A stretch of DNA of 64,000 nt from Halapricum desulfuricans. Lineage in GTDB: Archaea > Halobacteriota > Halobacteria > Halobacteriales > Haloarculaceae. The position numbers and the translations under genes are program-made. The notes below the pieces were generated by a model. The model ran no database searches. It had not been told where the DNA came from and saw nothing but the letters and a program-made list of their open reading frames with translations. The DNA lies in NCBI RefSeq assembly GCF_017094465.1, contig NZ_CP064791.1, positions 1,922,001 to 1,986,000 on the forward strand, read 5' to 3'. Of this stretch, positions 45,506-53,328 are shown in pieces (within the stretch, counting starts at the first letter, position 1; each line of letters opens with the position of its first letter).

Positions 45506-46402
45506 TCACTCGACGTCACGGCGCTCTATCATGCGCTGGATCTCGTTGACTTTGGCGGCCTGTTGCTCGTTTGCGGCGGCGATCTCCTCGATCTCCTCGG
45601 CGACGCGCTCGGCGGATTCGGCGGTCTCGTCGACCATGCTCGCGACTTCCTCGGTCGAAGCGGCCTGGTCGTCGGTGGCTTCGGCGACCTCTTCGGCGCC
45701 CTGGGCGGCTTCGCTGACGGCCTGGTCGATCTTCCGGAGGATCTCGACGGCTTCCTCGACCTGGTCGATCCCCGATTCGACCTGTTCGTTGGCTTCCTGG
45801 ATGGATTCGACGGTACGCTCGGTGTCGCTTTTGATGTCCGCGACCATCGATTCGATCTCCGCGGCGTTTTGCTGGGATTCCTCGGCCAGTGACTTCACCT
45901 CGTCGGCGACGACGGCGAACCCTTCACCCGCTTCACCCGCACGGGCGGCCTCGATCGAGGCGTTCAACGCCAGCATGTTGGTCTGGTCCGCGATGTCGTT
46001 GATCACGTCGACGATCTCGTCGATCTCGTCGATGCGATCGCGAAGTTGCGTGACGTCGTCGCTGACCTCCTGATTCGCGTCGTCGACCGACTCCATCGCG
46101 TCGATCGCCTCGTCGGCGACGCCCCGGCCGTCGTCCGCGAGTTGCCGGGCCTGTTCGCTGATCGCTTTCACCTCGTTGGCGCTCGATGCGACTTCCTCGA
46201 CGGTGGCGCTGAGATTCGACACCTCGCCGGCAACCTCGCGCATGTTGTCCGACTGGTCCTGTGCGAGGTCGCTGATCTGCTGGGAGCTGTTCGAGACGTT
46301 CTCGGACGCGCGAAGCAATTCGTCGATTGCGCCCCCGAGATCCGCCGCCTCGACGTCGTCCGTCCCGAACTCGTCGTCGAGACCACCCATATCTGAAGCC
46401 AT
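45506..46402 (-). CDS. Soluble methyl-accepting chemotaxis transducer
   Basis: 298 residues, no TM helix: only the coiled-coil signalling domain. The hairpin tip IADQTNMLALNASIEAARAGE is the conserved CheA/CheW contact. Acidic and rich in Glu/Gln, suggesting methylation sites. Haloarchaea have such cytoplasmic transducers; the ligand sensor, if any, must lie in the short N-terminus or a partner protein. Confidence 0.9.
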   Translation of the reverse strand: MASDMGGLDDEFGTDDVEAADLGGAIDELLRASENVSNSSQQISDLAQDQSDNMREVAGEVSNLSATVEEVASSANEVKAISEQARQLADDGRGVADEAIDAMESVDDANQEVSDDVTQLRDRIDEIDEIVDVINDIADQTNMLALNASIEAARAGEAGEGFAVVADEVKSLAEESQQNAAEIESMVADIKSDTERTVESIQEANEQVESGIDQVEEAVEILRKIDQAVSEAAQGAEEVAEATDDQAASTEEVASMVDETAESAERVAEEIEEIAAANEQQAAKVNEIQRMIERRDVE

Positions 46403-46620
46403 ATATCGGTATTCGCGGGTCCCGGCTGATTAAACGTGACTCCGCAGTTATCAGGGCTGATAGAACTCGCTGAAGGGGATATCGGACAAACGAATCTCGT
46501 GTAACGCGCGCTATCGTGGTGATCCAGCCCCGACAGCAGTCGTGGACGAGCGAACGAGCGACGCGAGTGAGCGAATCAGCTGGAGAGGCGTGTACCGATG
46601 CGGCTGCTATATGGCTGTGC

Positions 46621-46693
46621 GTTGTTGTGGCGGTACGGTTGCTGTGGCGGTGCGGTTGCTGTGGCGGTGCGGTTGCTGTGGCGGTGCGGTTGC
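46621..46693 (+). repeat. 17-bp tandem repeat
   Basis: Four units of GTTGCTGTGGCGGTGCG: the first (46621-46637) differs at two bases, the next three (to 46688) are identical, and a partial fifth follows. 17 is not a multiple of 3, so the repeat is not coding. Confidence 0.9.
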
Positions 46694-46708
46694 GGAAAAG
46701 CAAGCATA

Positions 46709-46765
46709 CGGCGACGGAGTCGCCGTTTCCCCGGAATCGCCCTCTAAGGCGATTCCGGCATTTTT
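46709..46765 (+). other. Hairpin pair with T-run, terminator-like or small RNA
   Basis: CGGCGAC-GGA-GTCGCCG, then a perfect 10-bp stem CGGAATCGCC (46732-46741) and GGCGATTCCG (46748-46757) with loop CTCTAA, followed by TTTTT at 46761-46765. A stem plus T-run resembles an intrinsic terminator on the plus strand, but no plus-strand gene ends here. It may be part of a structured RNA or of a repeat family. Confidence 0.55.
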
Positions 46766-46832
46766 CCCCAAGTTTTTGCGATGAGGATTCCCGCAGCGAG
46801 CGTCGTGGCGCTCGCGAGGAAATCCGAAGAGG

Positions 46833-46837
46833 AAAAA
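46833..46837 (-). terminator. T-run after tfb
   Basis: Minus-strand TTTTT begins 8 bases after the tfb stop codon. T-runs of this kind end transcription in haloarchaea. A GCGAGCG/CGCTCGC stem lies a little further along (46795-46814). Confidence 0.5.
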
Positions 46838-46844
46838 GTGGTTC

Positions 46845-47807
46845 TCAGGCCATCGCGATGCCCTGCTCGGCTTCGAGCAGTTCGTGATAGCGGTTTCGGA
46901 TCGTGACCTCGGAGATGTCCGCGACCTCCGAGACGGCGGCCTGGGTCGTCTTCTCGTTGGTCAAAAGCGAGGCGGCGTAGACCGCGGCGGCGGCCAGTCC
47001 GACGGGCGATTTCCCGGAGTGGACGCCCTGTTCTTTGGCGTTAGTCAGCAGTTCGCGAGCGCGGTGTTCGGCCTCCTCGGAGAGGTCGAGGTCGCTTGCA
47101 AACCGGGGGACGTAGCTCTCGGGGTCGGCGGGCTTGACTTCCAGGCCGAGTTCGCGGACGACGTACCGATACGTGCGGGCGATCTCGTCTTTGCCCACGC
47201 GAGAGACGTCCGTAATCTCGTCGAGGCTTCGGGGGACGCCGGCCTGGCGTGCGGCGGCGTACACCGCGGAAGTCGAGACGCCCTCGATGGAGCGTCCGGG
47301 CAGTAGATCCTCGTCGAGTGCACGGCGGTAGATCACTGAGGCGGTCTCGCGGACGTTCTCGGGCAGGCCAAGCGCGGAGGCCATCCGGTCGATCTCGCCC
47401 AGCGCCTGCTTGAGGTTGCGCTCTTTGGAGTCCCGGGTCCGGAACCGCTCGTTCCACTTGCGAAGGCGCTGCATTTTCTCACGCTGGTTGCTGGACAGGG
47501 AGTTGCCGTAGGCGTCCTTGTCGCGCCAGTCGATGTTGGTTGAGAGCCCCTTGTCGTGCATCATGTTCGTGGTGGGGGCACCCACGCGGCTCTTCTCGTC
47601 TTTCTCCTTGGAGTCGAACGCGCGCCACTCCGGCCCGCGGTCGATCTCGTCGGCGTCGACGACCAGTCCGCAGTCGTCACAGACCGTCTCCCCACGGGCG
47701 TCATCGGCGACGAGATTACCCCCGCATTCCGGACAGGTAAGGTCGTTCTGTTCGTCGGTTTCCGATTCTACTGTCGATCGTGATCGCGTGCGTGTTGACT
47801 CACTCAT
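46845..47807 (-). CDS. tfb: Transcription initiation factor TFB
   Basis: 320 residues from ATG at 47807; a longer frame upstream has no family features. Zinc ribbon C25, C28, C43, C46 (TCPECGG...CDDCGLV), B-reader region, and two cyclin repeats. Recruits RNA polymerase to TBP-bound promoters. Haloarchaea have several TFB genes, so a numbered name is not given. A promoter with TATATAAA-like bases is visible upstream (47891-47904). Confidence 0.95.
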   Translation of the reverse strand: MSESTRTRSRSTVESETDEQNDLTCPECGGNLVADDARGETVCDDCGLVVDADEIDRGPEWRAFDSKEKDEKSRVGAPTTNMMHDKGLSTNIDWRDKDAYGNSLSSNQREKMQRLRKWNERFRTRDSKERNLKQALGEIDRMASALGLPENVRETASVIYRRALDEDLLPGRSIEGVSTSAVYAAARQAGVPRSLDEITDVSRVGKDEIARTYRYVVRELGLEVKPADPESYVPRFASDLDLSEEAEHRARELLTNAKEQGVHSGKSPVGLAAAAVYAASLLTNEKTTQAAVSEVADISEVTIRNRYHELLEAEQGIAMA

Positions 47808-47890
47808 GGTTCGAGGGCGGGTGCTGTCCGGGCAGGAACATCCTGGTAAAACCCGGATTGTAGTCGCTGACCAATCGGTTAGTCTTAACC

Positions 47891-47904
47891 ATATAAATAT
47901 ATTT
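47891..47904 (-). promoter_or_regulatory. tfb TATA box
   Basis: Minus strand AAATATATTTATAT, a strong TATA region. Transcription should start about 25 bases downstream, near 47868, giving a leader of about 60 bases before tfb. Confidence 0.6.
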
Positions 47905-47910
47905 CGGTAT

Positions 47911-47922
47911 CTACAGCTGTAG
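47911..47922. promoter_or_regulatory. 12-bp palindrome upstream of tfb TATA
   Basis: CTACAGCTGTAG is a perfect palindrome lying directly upstream of the tfb TATA/BRE region, between tfb and the divergent ITPase gene. Suited to a dimeric activator or repressor site. Confidence 0.5.
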
Positions 47923-48021
47923 TAGCGGTAGCGGCCCGGATCGCATGTCGTGGTGTCCCCTGGCACGCCAGTACAAGTGTGACACGAACAGTCAAGCCGG
48001 TCGAGGCCGGATCGCGAACCA

Positions 48022-48534
48022 ATGCACGTCGCAGTCGGCAGTGCGAATCCTGTCAAGCAGCGGGCCGTCGAGGGTGTTCTCGATGACGCGACGGTCACAC
48101 CCGTCGCGGTCGATTCAGGGGTACCGGAGCAGCCACACGGTCGCGCCGAGACAATCCAGGGGGCGGACACCCGGGCCCGTCGCGCACTGGCTGCGGTGGA
48201 CGCCGATCTCGCTGTCGGTATCGAGGGTGGTGTCGGAACCAGTCCCAGGAGTGACGGGCTGTTTCTGGTGATGTGGGCGGCTGTCACTGACGGGGAGCGC
48301 CTCGAACGGGGCGGCGGCCCGTCGATTCGCCTGCCCGGGGCCGTCGCGGATCGGCTCCGCGCGGGCGAGGAACTCGGACCGGTGATGGACGATTGGCTGG
48401 ACACGTCCGGGGTCGCGACTGGACAGGGCGCCGCCGGCGTGCTCACTGGCGGTGCGATCGATCGGGAGTCCGCGCTCGCTCACGCGGTCGCGGGAGCGCT
48501 GGGCCCGTTTCTGACGTCTCACTACGAGTCCTGA
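48022..48534 (+). CDS. Inosine/xanthosine triphosphatase (YjjX family)
   Basis: 170 residues. VGSANPVKQRAVEGV near the N-terminus and GIEGGVG in the middle are the YjjX/Maf-like nucleotide-binding motifs. Hydrolyses non-canonical purine nucleoside triphosphates (ITP/XTP). The length is typical. Its last 13 bases overlap the aglD-like gene on the opposite strand. Confidence 0.87.
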   Translation: MHVAVGSANPVKQRAVEGVLDDATVTPVAVDSGVPEQPHGRAETIQGADTRARRALAAVDADLAVGIEGGVGTSPRSDGLFLVMWAAVTDGERLERGGGPSIRLPGAVADRLRAGEELGPVMDDWLDTSGVATGQGAAGVLTGGAIDRESALAHAVAGALGPFLTSHYES

Positions 48535-50348
48535 GTCGCGGGGACTTCGACCTCGTCGCGGTCGCGGCTCTCCTCGACGGCTGTCGTCAGCGAGACGTTG
48601 AGCCAGGCCATCGAGACCAGCCCGCCCGCGAGCGTCACCAGGTTCTTGACGGCGTGATCGACGACCGCGACGCTGATCGCCAGCGCGCCGCCCAGTGGCG
48701 TCAGTCCGACGACGATGATCGCGAACGCCCCCTCGTAGAGCCCGAGACCGGCGGGGGTCAGAGGCAACACCTTCGCGAGGTTACCGACGCTGACCGCGAA
48801 GAAGGCGACGCCGACGAGGAAGGGGGTAAGCTCGACGCCGAACGCCAACAGGACGATGACAGCGGTGAGCACGTCTATCGTCCAGATCAACAGGCTCGTC
48901 GTCCCGACCAGGGCGAACGCCCGCCGGTCGCTGGCGACCGTCTGGACGTCGCCCACGAACCGTTCGATCACACCGGCGACGTAATCGGCGTAGCTGTCAC
49001 TGCTGAGCCTTGTGACGACCGACCTGACGTGGTTGCGGTCGCTGCGTGCGCTGAGAACGATCACGGCCGTCGCGGCGATCGCGGCCACGCCGACGCCGGC
49101 GGCGACGACCATCGCCGTGCGGCCCGCCTGTTCCTGCCCACCGGCCAACTCCGCACCGACGATCGCCGATTGCAGTTCCGCCGGCGACATCGTCGCGACC
49201 ATACCCAGGACGACGGCGCCGGCCAGCAGCGCGATCGTCAGCAGGTCGAACACCCGCTCGATCGCCAACGAGGCGAACCCCGAGGGGTACGGGACCGACC
49301 GGCGAGCCTTCATCACGTATGCGCGGACGGCGTCGCCCAGCCGCGCGGGAAATACCAGGTTACCGGTCTGGCTGATGAAGATCGCGCCCGTCAGGAATCC
49401 CGGATCGGAGCGATAGCCGAGGCGATCGAGGATGTCCCGATAGCGCAGTCCCCGCAGGGGCCAGGAGAACACGTACACTACGGCCGCGACCCCGACGAGG
49501 GCTACGTCGGCACTTCGCATGTTCGCCCACACCTCGCCGGGATCGAGATACGTCGTCATCAACATCAGCGCGAGGGCGACCAGTACCGTTCCGGCGACGG
49601 CGCTCACCCGTCGGTCGATCCGCGGACTGACCGAGACCTGCCAGAAGGTGCGGACGATCTGGCTTCCCATCCCAAGGACATCCCGGACGAGATCGACCTT
49701 CGAGTCGCCTTTCGGCGTCCATTCGACGGGGAACTCCCTGACATTGTAGCCCGATCGCTGGGCCCGAACGAGTACTTCAGTGTCCCAGAACCAGTGGTCG
49801 TCTTCGACGTCTTCCAGCACGTCTAACAGGGCTGCCCGATCGAAAGCCTTGAACCCACACTGATGATCCCGTAGCTCCGAACGCAACAGCAATCGCACGA
49901 GCGTGTTGAACCCCTTGCTCGGGATGCCGCGTTTGGCGGGCCGGTCCGCAGTGTTGCCGGGAACCCATCGCGAACCAGTCGCGAACTCGTAGTCGCCGCT
50001 GCGGACGCTCTCGATCAGCTCCTCCAGATGAGACATATCGGTCGCCAGATCGGTGTCGAAATACGCCAGCGTCTCGCCGCGGGCCTGCCGGAAAGCGTAC
50101 TCCAGCGCGCCGCCCCGGCCGAGACGCCGGTCGCTGTGGACGTGGCGCACGCGCTCGTCTTCGTCGGCCAGCCGGGACGCAATCTCGGGCGTGCGGTCCG
50201 CACAGCCGTCTTCCGCGACGATCACCTCGAAAACGCCTGCAGGTAGAAACGCTTCCAGCGTCGTGAGCGTGACCTCGACGGTCTGCTCGATCGTGTCCGC
50301 CTCGTTGTACGCGGGCAGGACGACACTCACCTCGACCGCACGGTTCAT
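48522..50348 (-). CDS. aglD: AglD-like glycosyltransferase with flippase-type membrane domain
   Basis: 608 residues. N-terminal GT-A domain of family 2 (SVVLPAYNEADTIEQ; DTDLATDMSHLEEL; GSRWVPGN), then a membrane domain with several TM helices of the LPG-synthase/UPF0104 type (VYVFSWPLRGLRYRDIL; GNLVFPARLGDAVRAYVM). This fused architecture is AglD of haloarchaea, the dolichol-phosphate mannose synthase needed for the last sugar of S-layer N-glycans. Converges with the ITPase gene. Confidence 0.85.
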   Translation of the reverse strand: MNRAVEVSVVLPAYNEADTIEQTVEVTLTTLEAFLPAGVFEVIVAEDGCADRTPEIASRLADEDERVRHVHSDRRLGRGGALEYAFRQARGETLAYFDTDLATDMSHLEELIESVRSGDYEFATGSRWVPGNTADRPAKRGIPSKGFNTLVRLLLRSELRDHQCGFKAFDRAALLDVLEDVEDDHWFWDTEVLVRAQRSGYNVREFPVEWTPKGDSKVDLVRDVLGMGSQIVRTFWQVSVSPRIDRRVSAVAGTVLVALALMLMTTYLDPGEVWANMRSADVALVGVAAVVYVFSWPLRGLRYRDILDRLGYRSDPGFLTGAIFISQTGNLVFPARLGDAVRAYVMKARRSVPYPSGFASLAIERVFDLLTIALLAGAVVLGMVATMSPAELQSAIVGAELAGGQEQAGRTAMVVAAGVGVAAIAATAVIVLSARSDRNHVRSVVTRLSSDSYADYVAGVIERFVGDVQTVASDRRAFALVGTTSLLIWTIDVLTAVIVLLAFGVELTPFLVGVAFFAVSVGNLAKVLPLTPAGLGLYEGAFAIIVVGLTPLGGALAISVAVVDHAVKNLVTLAGGLVSMAWLNVSLTTAVEESRDRDEVEVPATQDS

Positions 50349-50406
50349 TGGTAGTTCCTATCGGTTACGGCCGGCAAGAACCTTCTGGTGACCGCCGAGA
50401 CGACGA

Positions 50407-50796
50407 CTAGTCGAGTTCGTGGCCGTCCTCGCGGGCCAGCCCTTCGAGGACGTACTCCGCGGACGTTCGGGTCGTCGCCAGCGGCGTATCGTGGACGTCA
50501 CAGATCCGCAACAGCGCCGAGATGTCCGGCTCGTGGGGCTGTGCAGTCAGCGGGTCGCGCAGGAAGACGATCCCGTCGATCCGGTCGTTCGCGGCTTCAG
50601 CGCCGATCTCCATGTCGCCGCCGAGCGGCCCCGACTGCTTGCGTTCGACCTCCAGACCCGTCGCCTCGGCGATCCGCTGACCCGTCGTCCCTGTGCAGAC
50701 AATGTCCACGGTCGAGAGGTACGACTGGTAACTCTCGGCGAAGTCGATCATCTCCGGCTTCTCGTCGTCGTGTGCGATCAGTGCGATGCGCGTCAT
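50407..50796 (-). CDS. mgsA: Methylglyoxal synthase
   Basis: 129 residues: RIALIAHDDEK at the start, CTGTTGQR and SGPLGGDMEIGA with the catalytic Asp, and ending near NDRIDGIVFLRDPL. Converts dihydroxyacetone phosphate to methylglyoxal. The length and motifs match the bacterial enzyme. It lies 58 bases downstream of the aglD-like gene's start, on the same strand. Confidence 0.93.
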   Translation of the reverse strand: MTRIALIAHDDEKPEMIDFAESYQSYLSTVDIVCTGTTGQRIAEATGLEVERKQSGPLGGDMEIGAEAANDRIDGIVFLRDPLTAQPHEPDISALLRICDVHDTPLATTRTSAEYVLEGLAREDGHELD

Positions 50797-50892
50797 AGTT
50801 CACCGTCTCGGCGCACCGTGAAACAAGTTTCGCGGACATAGCTGTAGGACTATCTCAGACGACCAGCGACACGTCCACTCGCTCCGCCCCGA

Positions 50893-51174
50893 TCAGGACT
50901 CGGAGATCCCGACCGCGCCGTCCCGGTCGACAGTCACGGCCACTCCTTCCACGTCGAAGGTCACCGGCGGTTCCGTTTCGCCGGTTAGCACGGCCCGCAA
51001 TATCTCGAAATCGACGTGTTCTTCGAGGGGTTCGACCGCATCGCGCGTCAGATCGCTCTTGGCGACGATCGCGTCGGCGATTACGTCCGAGGCCGGTTCC
51101 GGGGCGATCCAGGCGTCCGCATCGTCGGTGTCGCCGCCCTCGTCGCGAACGATGTACGGCTCATCAGCGCTCAT
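50893..51174 (-). CDS. HalOD1 output-domain protein
   Basis: 93 residues from ATG at 51174: acidic N-terminus followed by DAIVAKSDLTRDAVEPLEEHVD and ending VTVDRDGAVGI, the HalOD1 pattern seen fused to or near haloarchaeal signalling proteins. Function unknown, thought to be a signalling output. A longer frame upstream is rejected. Confidence 0.72.
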   Translation of the reverse strand: MSADEPYIVRDEGGDTDDADAWIAPEPASDVIADAIVAKSDLTRDAVEPLEEHVDFEILRAVLTGETEPPVTFDVEGVAVTVDRDGAVGISES

Positions 51175-51513
51175 ACTCGTTGGTAACTGTGCCGGATATA
51201 AAATATTCGCGAACGGTTTCAGGCTCAGAAAGAGCCTGCGTCGTGCGCGAGGCGTGATAGATTCCCGAGACGACGTACTGGGCGAGCATGTCGCTCGCAC
51301 ATTCTTCGACCGTTACTCCGAAACCCCGCAAGCGGCCCAACGAGACGGTCGAGGCGGCGACAGAGCCGCCGAATCAGTCCGTTTCGGGCGATGAATATCT
51401 CTCGGTACACCGTGAAACCCTGATGCTATCCGCCCATATGATTTTTATCTGATTATTTAAATGAAGAAGTATAAGCAGATTTATTTATATTCTTGTCACT
51501 TCTCTTACTAGGC
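51175..51513. promoter_or_regulatory. Divergent intergenic region, pilus operon promoter
   Basis: About 340 bases. The right half, 51440-51500, is strikingly AT-rich (TTATTTAAATG; ATTTATTTATATTC), and TTTATTTATATT at 51480-51491 lies about 25 bases before the pilus ATPase ATG, ideal for a leaderless transcript. The left half is GC-rich with no gene I can support. Confidence 0.55.
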
Positions 51514-53328
51514 ATGGATGGGAGAGAATCACTCACAGAAACGGGTAGTGACTCGACAGCCGGGTCAGACCGTTCCGTCGTGGACACCACGCACAACGAA
51601 CTCGCAGTGCCGGAGGACCTCGAACACGATATCGTACCCTACGAGCACCCGACAGTCGCCGAAGTCCTGTACGAAGTAAGAGCATACTTCTCGGCTCACT
51701 CCGAGCAGGGCGTCGAGTCACCCACGGAGGAGTTTGTCGCCTCGCAGTTCTTTGATTTCAGCTATCTCGATCGCTATCAGGAACTCGAGTGGGAGTGGGT
51801 GCACAAGCCGTTCGCCTACGTCGCGATTCTGCACGACGACGAGGAAAACGAACAGCGCTATCACGTGGTCGAACCCGTGCTCGACGACTTCGAGCGATAC
51901 GTTCGACGCGATCTCATCGAGTTGCTCCGGAACAACCTGATGTATCGCGACTTCGAGGAGAACGACCGCGAGGCGGTGTTTCGTCGTGAGGTGCGAACGC
52001 TCATCGACGAACAGGCCGCGACGATCAAGCCGGGGACGATCCACAAGCTCCTGTATTACCTGATCCGGGACTTCGTCGACTTCGGCCCGATCGACTCGAT
52101 CATGCGCGACGGCGACATCGAGGACGTCTCCTGTGACGGCCACGACGTTCCGGTGTTCGTCTACCACCGCCGATACCGCGACCTCCGGACGAACGTGCGC
52201 TTCGACGCCGACCGACTCGACGCGTTCACCTTCCGGCTGGCCCAGCGGGCCGGCAAGCAGCTGACGATCTCGAATCCCCTGGTCGATGCGACGCTGCCCA
52301 ACGGCTCGCGCGTACAGCTCACGCTGGGCGGGGACGTCAGCACTCGCGGCTCGAACTTCACGATCCGGAAGTTCTCTGACATTCCGTTCACACCGATCGA
52401 GCTCGTCGACTGGGGGACGTTCTCGATACAGCAGATGGCCTACTTCTGGCTGGCCATCGAGAACAACAAGTCGCTGATCTTCGCCGGCGGGACCGGCTCG
52501 GGCAAGACCTCCAGTCTCAACGCGGTGTCGTTTTTCGTCCCACCCTCCAGCAAGGTCGTCACGATCGAGGACACCCGCGAGATCGACCTCCCACACGAGA
52601 ACTGGATCCAGAGCATCACGCGCGGTGCCGTCACCGCCGAGGGGCAGGGCGAGGTCACGATGTATCAGCTCCTGCAGGCCGCGCTCCGCCAGCGCCCCGA
52701 GTATCTGCTCGTCGGCGAGATCCGCACCGAGGAGCGGGTCGCGCTAACCTTCTTCCAGGCGATGTCGACCGGCCACACCTCGTATACGACGCTGCACGCC
52801 GATTCGATCGAGACCGTCCTCTCACGGCTGCAAAATCCGCCGCTGAACGTCCCGGCCCAGATGGTCCAGGAACTAGACGTCGTCTCCGTCCAGGAGCAAA
52901 CGTTCATCGACGGCAAGCGCGTCCGCCGGACGAACTCGGTGACCGAAATCCAGTCCGATCCTGACGATCCGAGCACTATCCGGACACACGAAGTGTTCCG
53001 CCGGGACCCGACCAGTGACACCCACGAGATGGCCGCCGACTCGCAGCTCCTGCAGGACATCGCCGTCCACCGTGGCTGGAGCGATCGCGATCTCACTCGC
53101 GAGTTCGACCGCCGCCAGCGCGTCCTCGAATACCTGCTCGACAACGAGATTACCGGTTACCGTCCCGTTTCGAGTACGATCCGTCGATACTCGCGCGACC
53201 CCGACGCACTGCTCGAAGCGATCGAGGCCGGTACGCTCGATCGCGCCACCCTCGCCAACGGAGCGCCGGGCCCCTCGACGATCGACCCGAGCGATCTGGG
53301 TGTCGAGAACCTGGTGGAGCGACTATGA
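51514..53328 (+). CDS. Type IV pilus assembly ATPase (PilB/TadA type)
   Basis: 604 residues from ATG at 51514. Secretion ATPase with Walker A AGGTGSGKTSS, Asp box TIEDTREI, Walker B LLVGEIRTEE, and His box TGHTSYTTLHAD. About 200 N-terminal residues precede the ATPase core. Powers assembly of archaeal type IV pili. Its stop overlaps the start of the pilC gene. Confidence 0.93.
   Translation: MDGRESLTETGSDSTAGSDRSVVDTTHNELAVPEDLEHDIVPYEHPTVAEVLYEVRAYFSAHSEQGVESPTEEFVASQFFDFSYLDRYQELEWEWVHKPFAYVAILHDDEENEQRYHVVEPVLDDFERYVRRDLIELLRNNLMYRDFEENDREAVFRREVRTLIDEQAATIKPGTIHKLLYYLIRDFVDFGPIDSIMRDGDIEDVSCDGHDVPVFVYHRRYRDLRTNVRFDADRLDAFTFRLAQRAGKQLTISNPLVDATLPNGSRVQLTLGGDVSTRGSNFTIRKFSDIPFTPIELVDWGTFSIQQMAYFWLAIENNKSLIFAGGTGSGKTSSLNAVSFFVPPSSKVVTIEDTREIDLPHENWIQSITRGAVTAEGQGEVTMYQLLQAALRQRPEYLLVGEIRTEERVALTFFQAMSTGHTSYTTLHADSIETVLSRLQNPPLNVPAQMVQELDVVSVQEQTFIDGKRVRRTNSVTEIQSDPDDPSTIRTHEVFRRDPTSDTHEMAADSQLLQDIAVHRGWSDRDLTREFDRRQRVLEYLLDNEITGYRPVSSTIRRYSRDPDALLEAIEAGTLDRATLANGAPGPSTIDPSDLGVENLVERL

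Larger units (their letters stand above)
46403..46844. other. Repeat-rich intergenic region between transducer and tfb
   Basis: About 440 bases without a gene that I can support. It holds a segment around 46550-46600 (GCGAACGAGCG...GAGTGAGCGAATCAGC) of the kind often dispersed in haloarchaeal genomes, a 17-bp tandem repeat, and a cluster of three hairpins. The short frames that span it are built from the repeat and do not look protein-like. Confidence 0.6.

Noticed and set aside
46516-46887. Short reading frames through the 17-bp repeat
   Set aside because: They consist of the translated repeat and have no start context or conservation-like features.
47808-48446. N-terminal extension of TFB
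   Set aside because: The extra 213 codons cross the tfb promoter and the ITPase gene; the family starts right before the zinc ribbon.
50893-51300. Longer version of the HalOD1 protein
   Set aside because: The upstream 42 codons read through the AT-rich promoter area and do not resemble the family.
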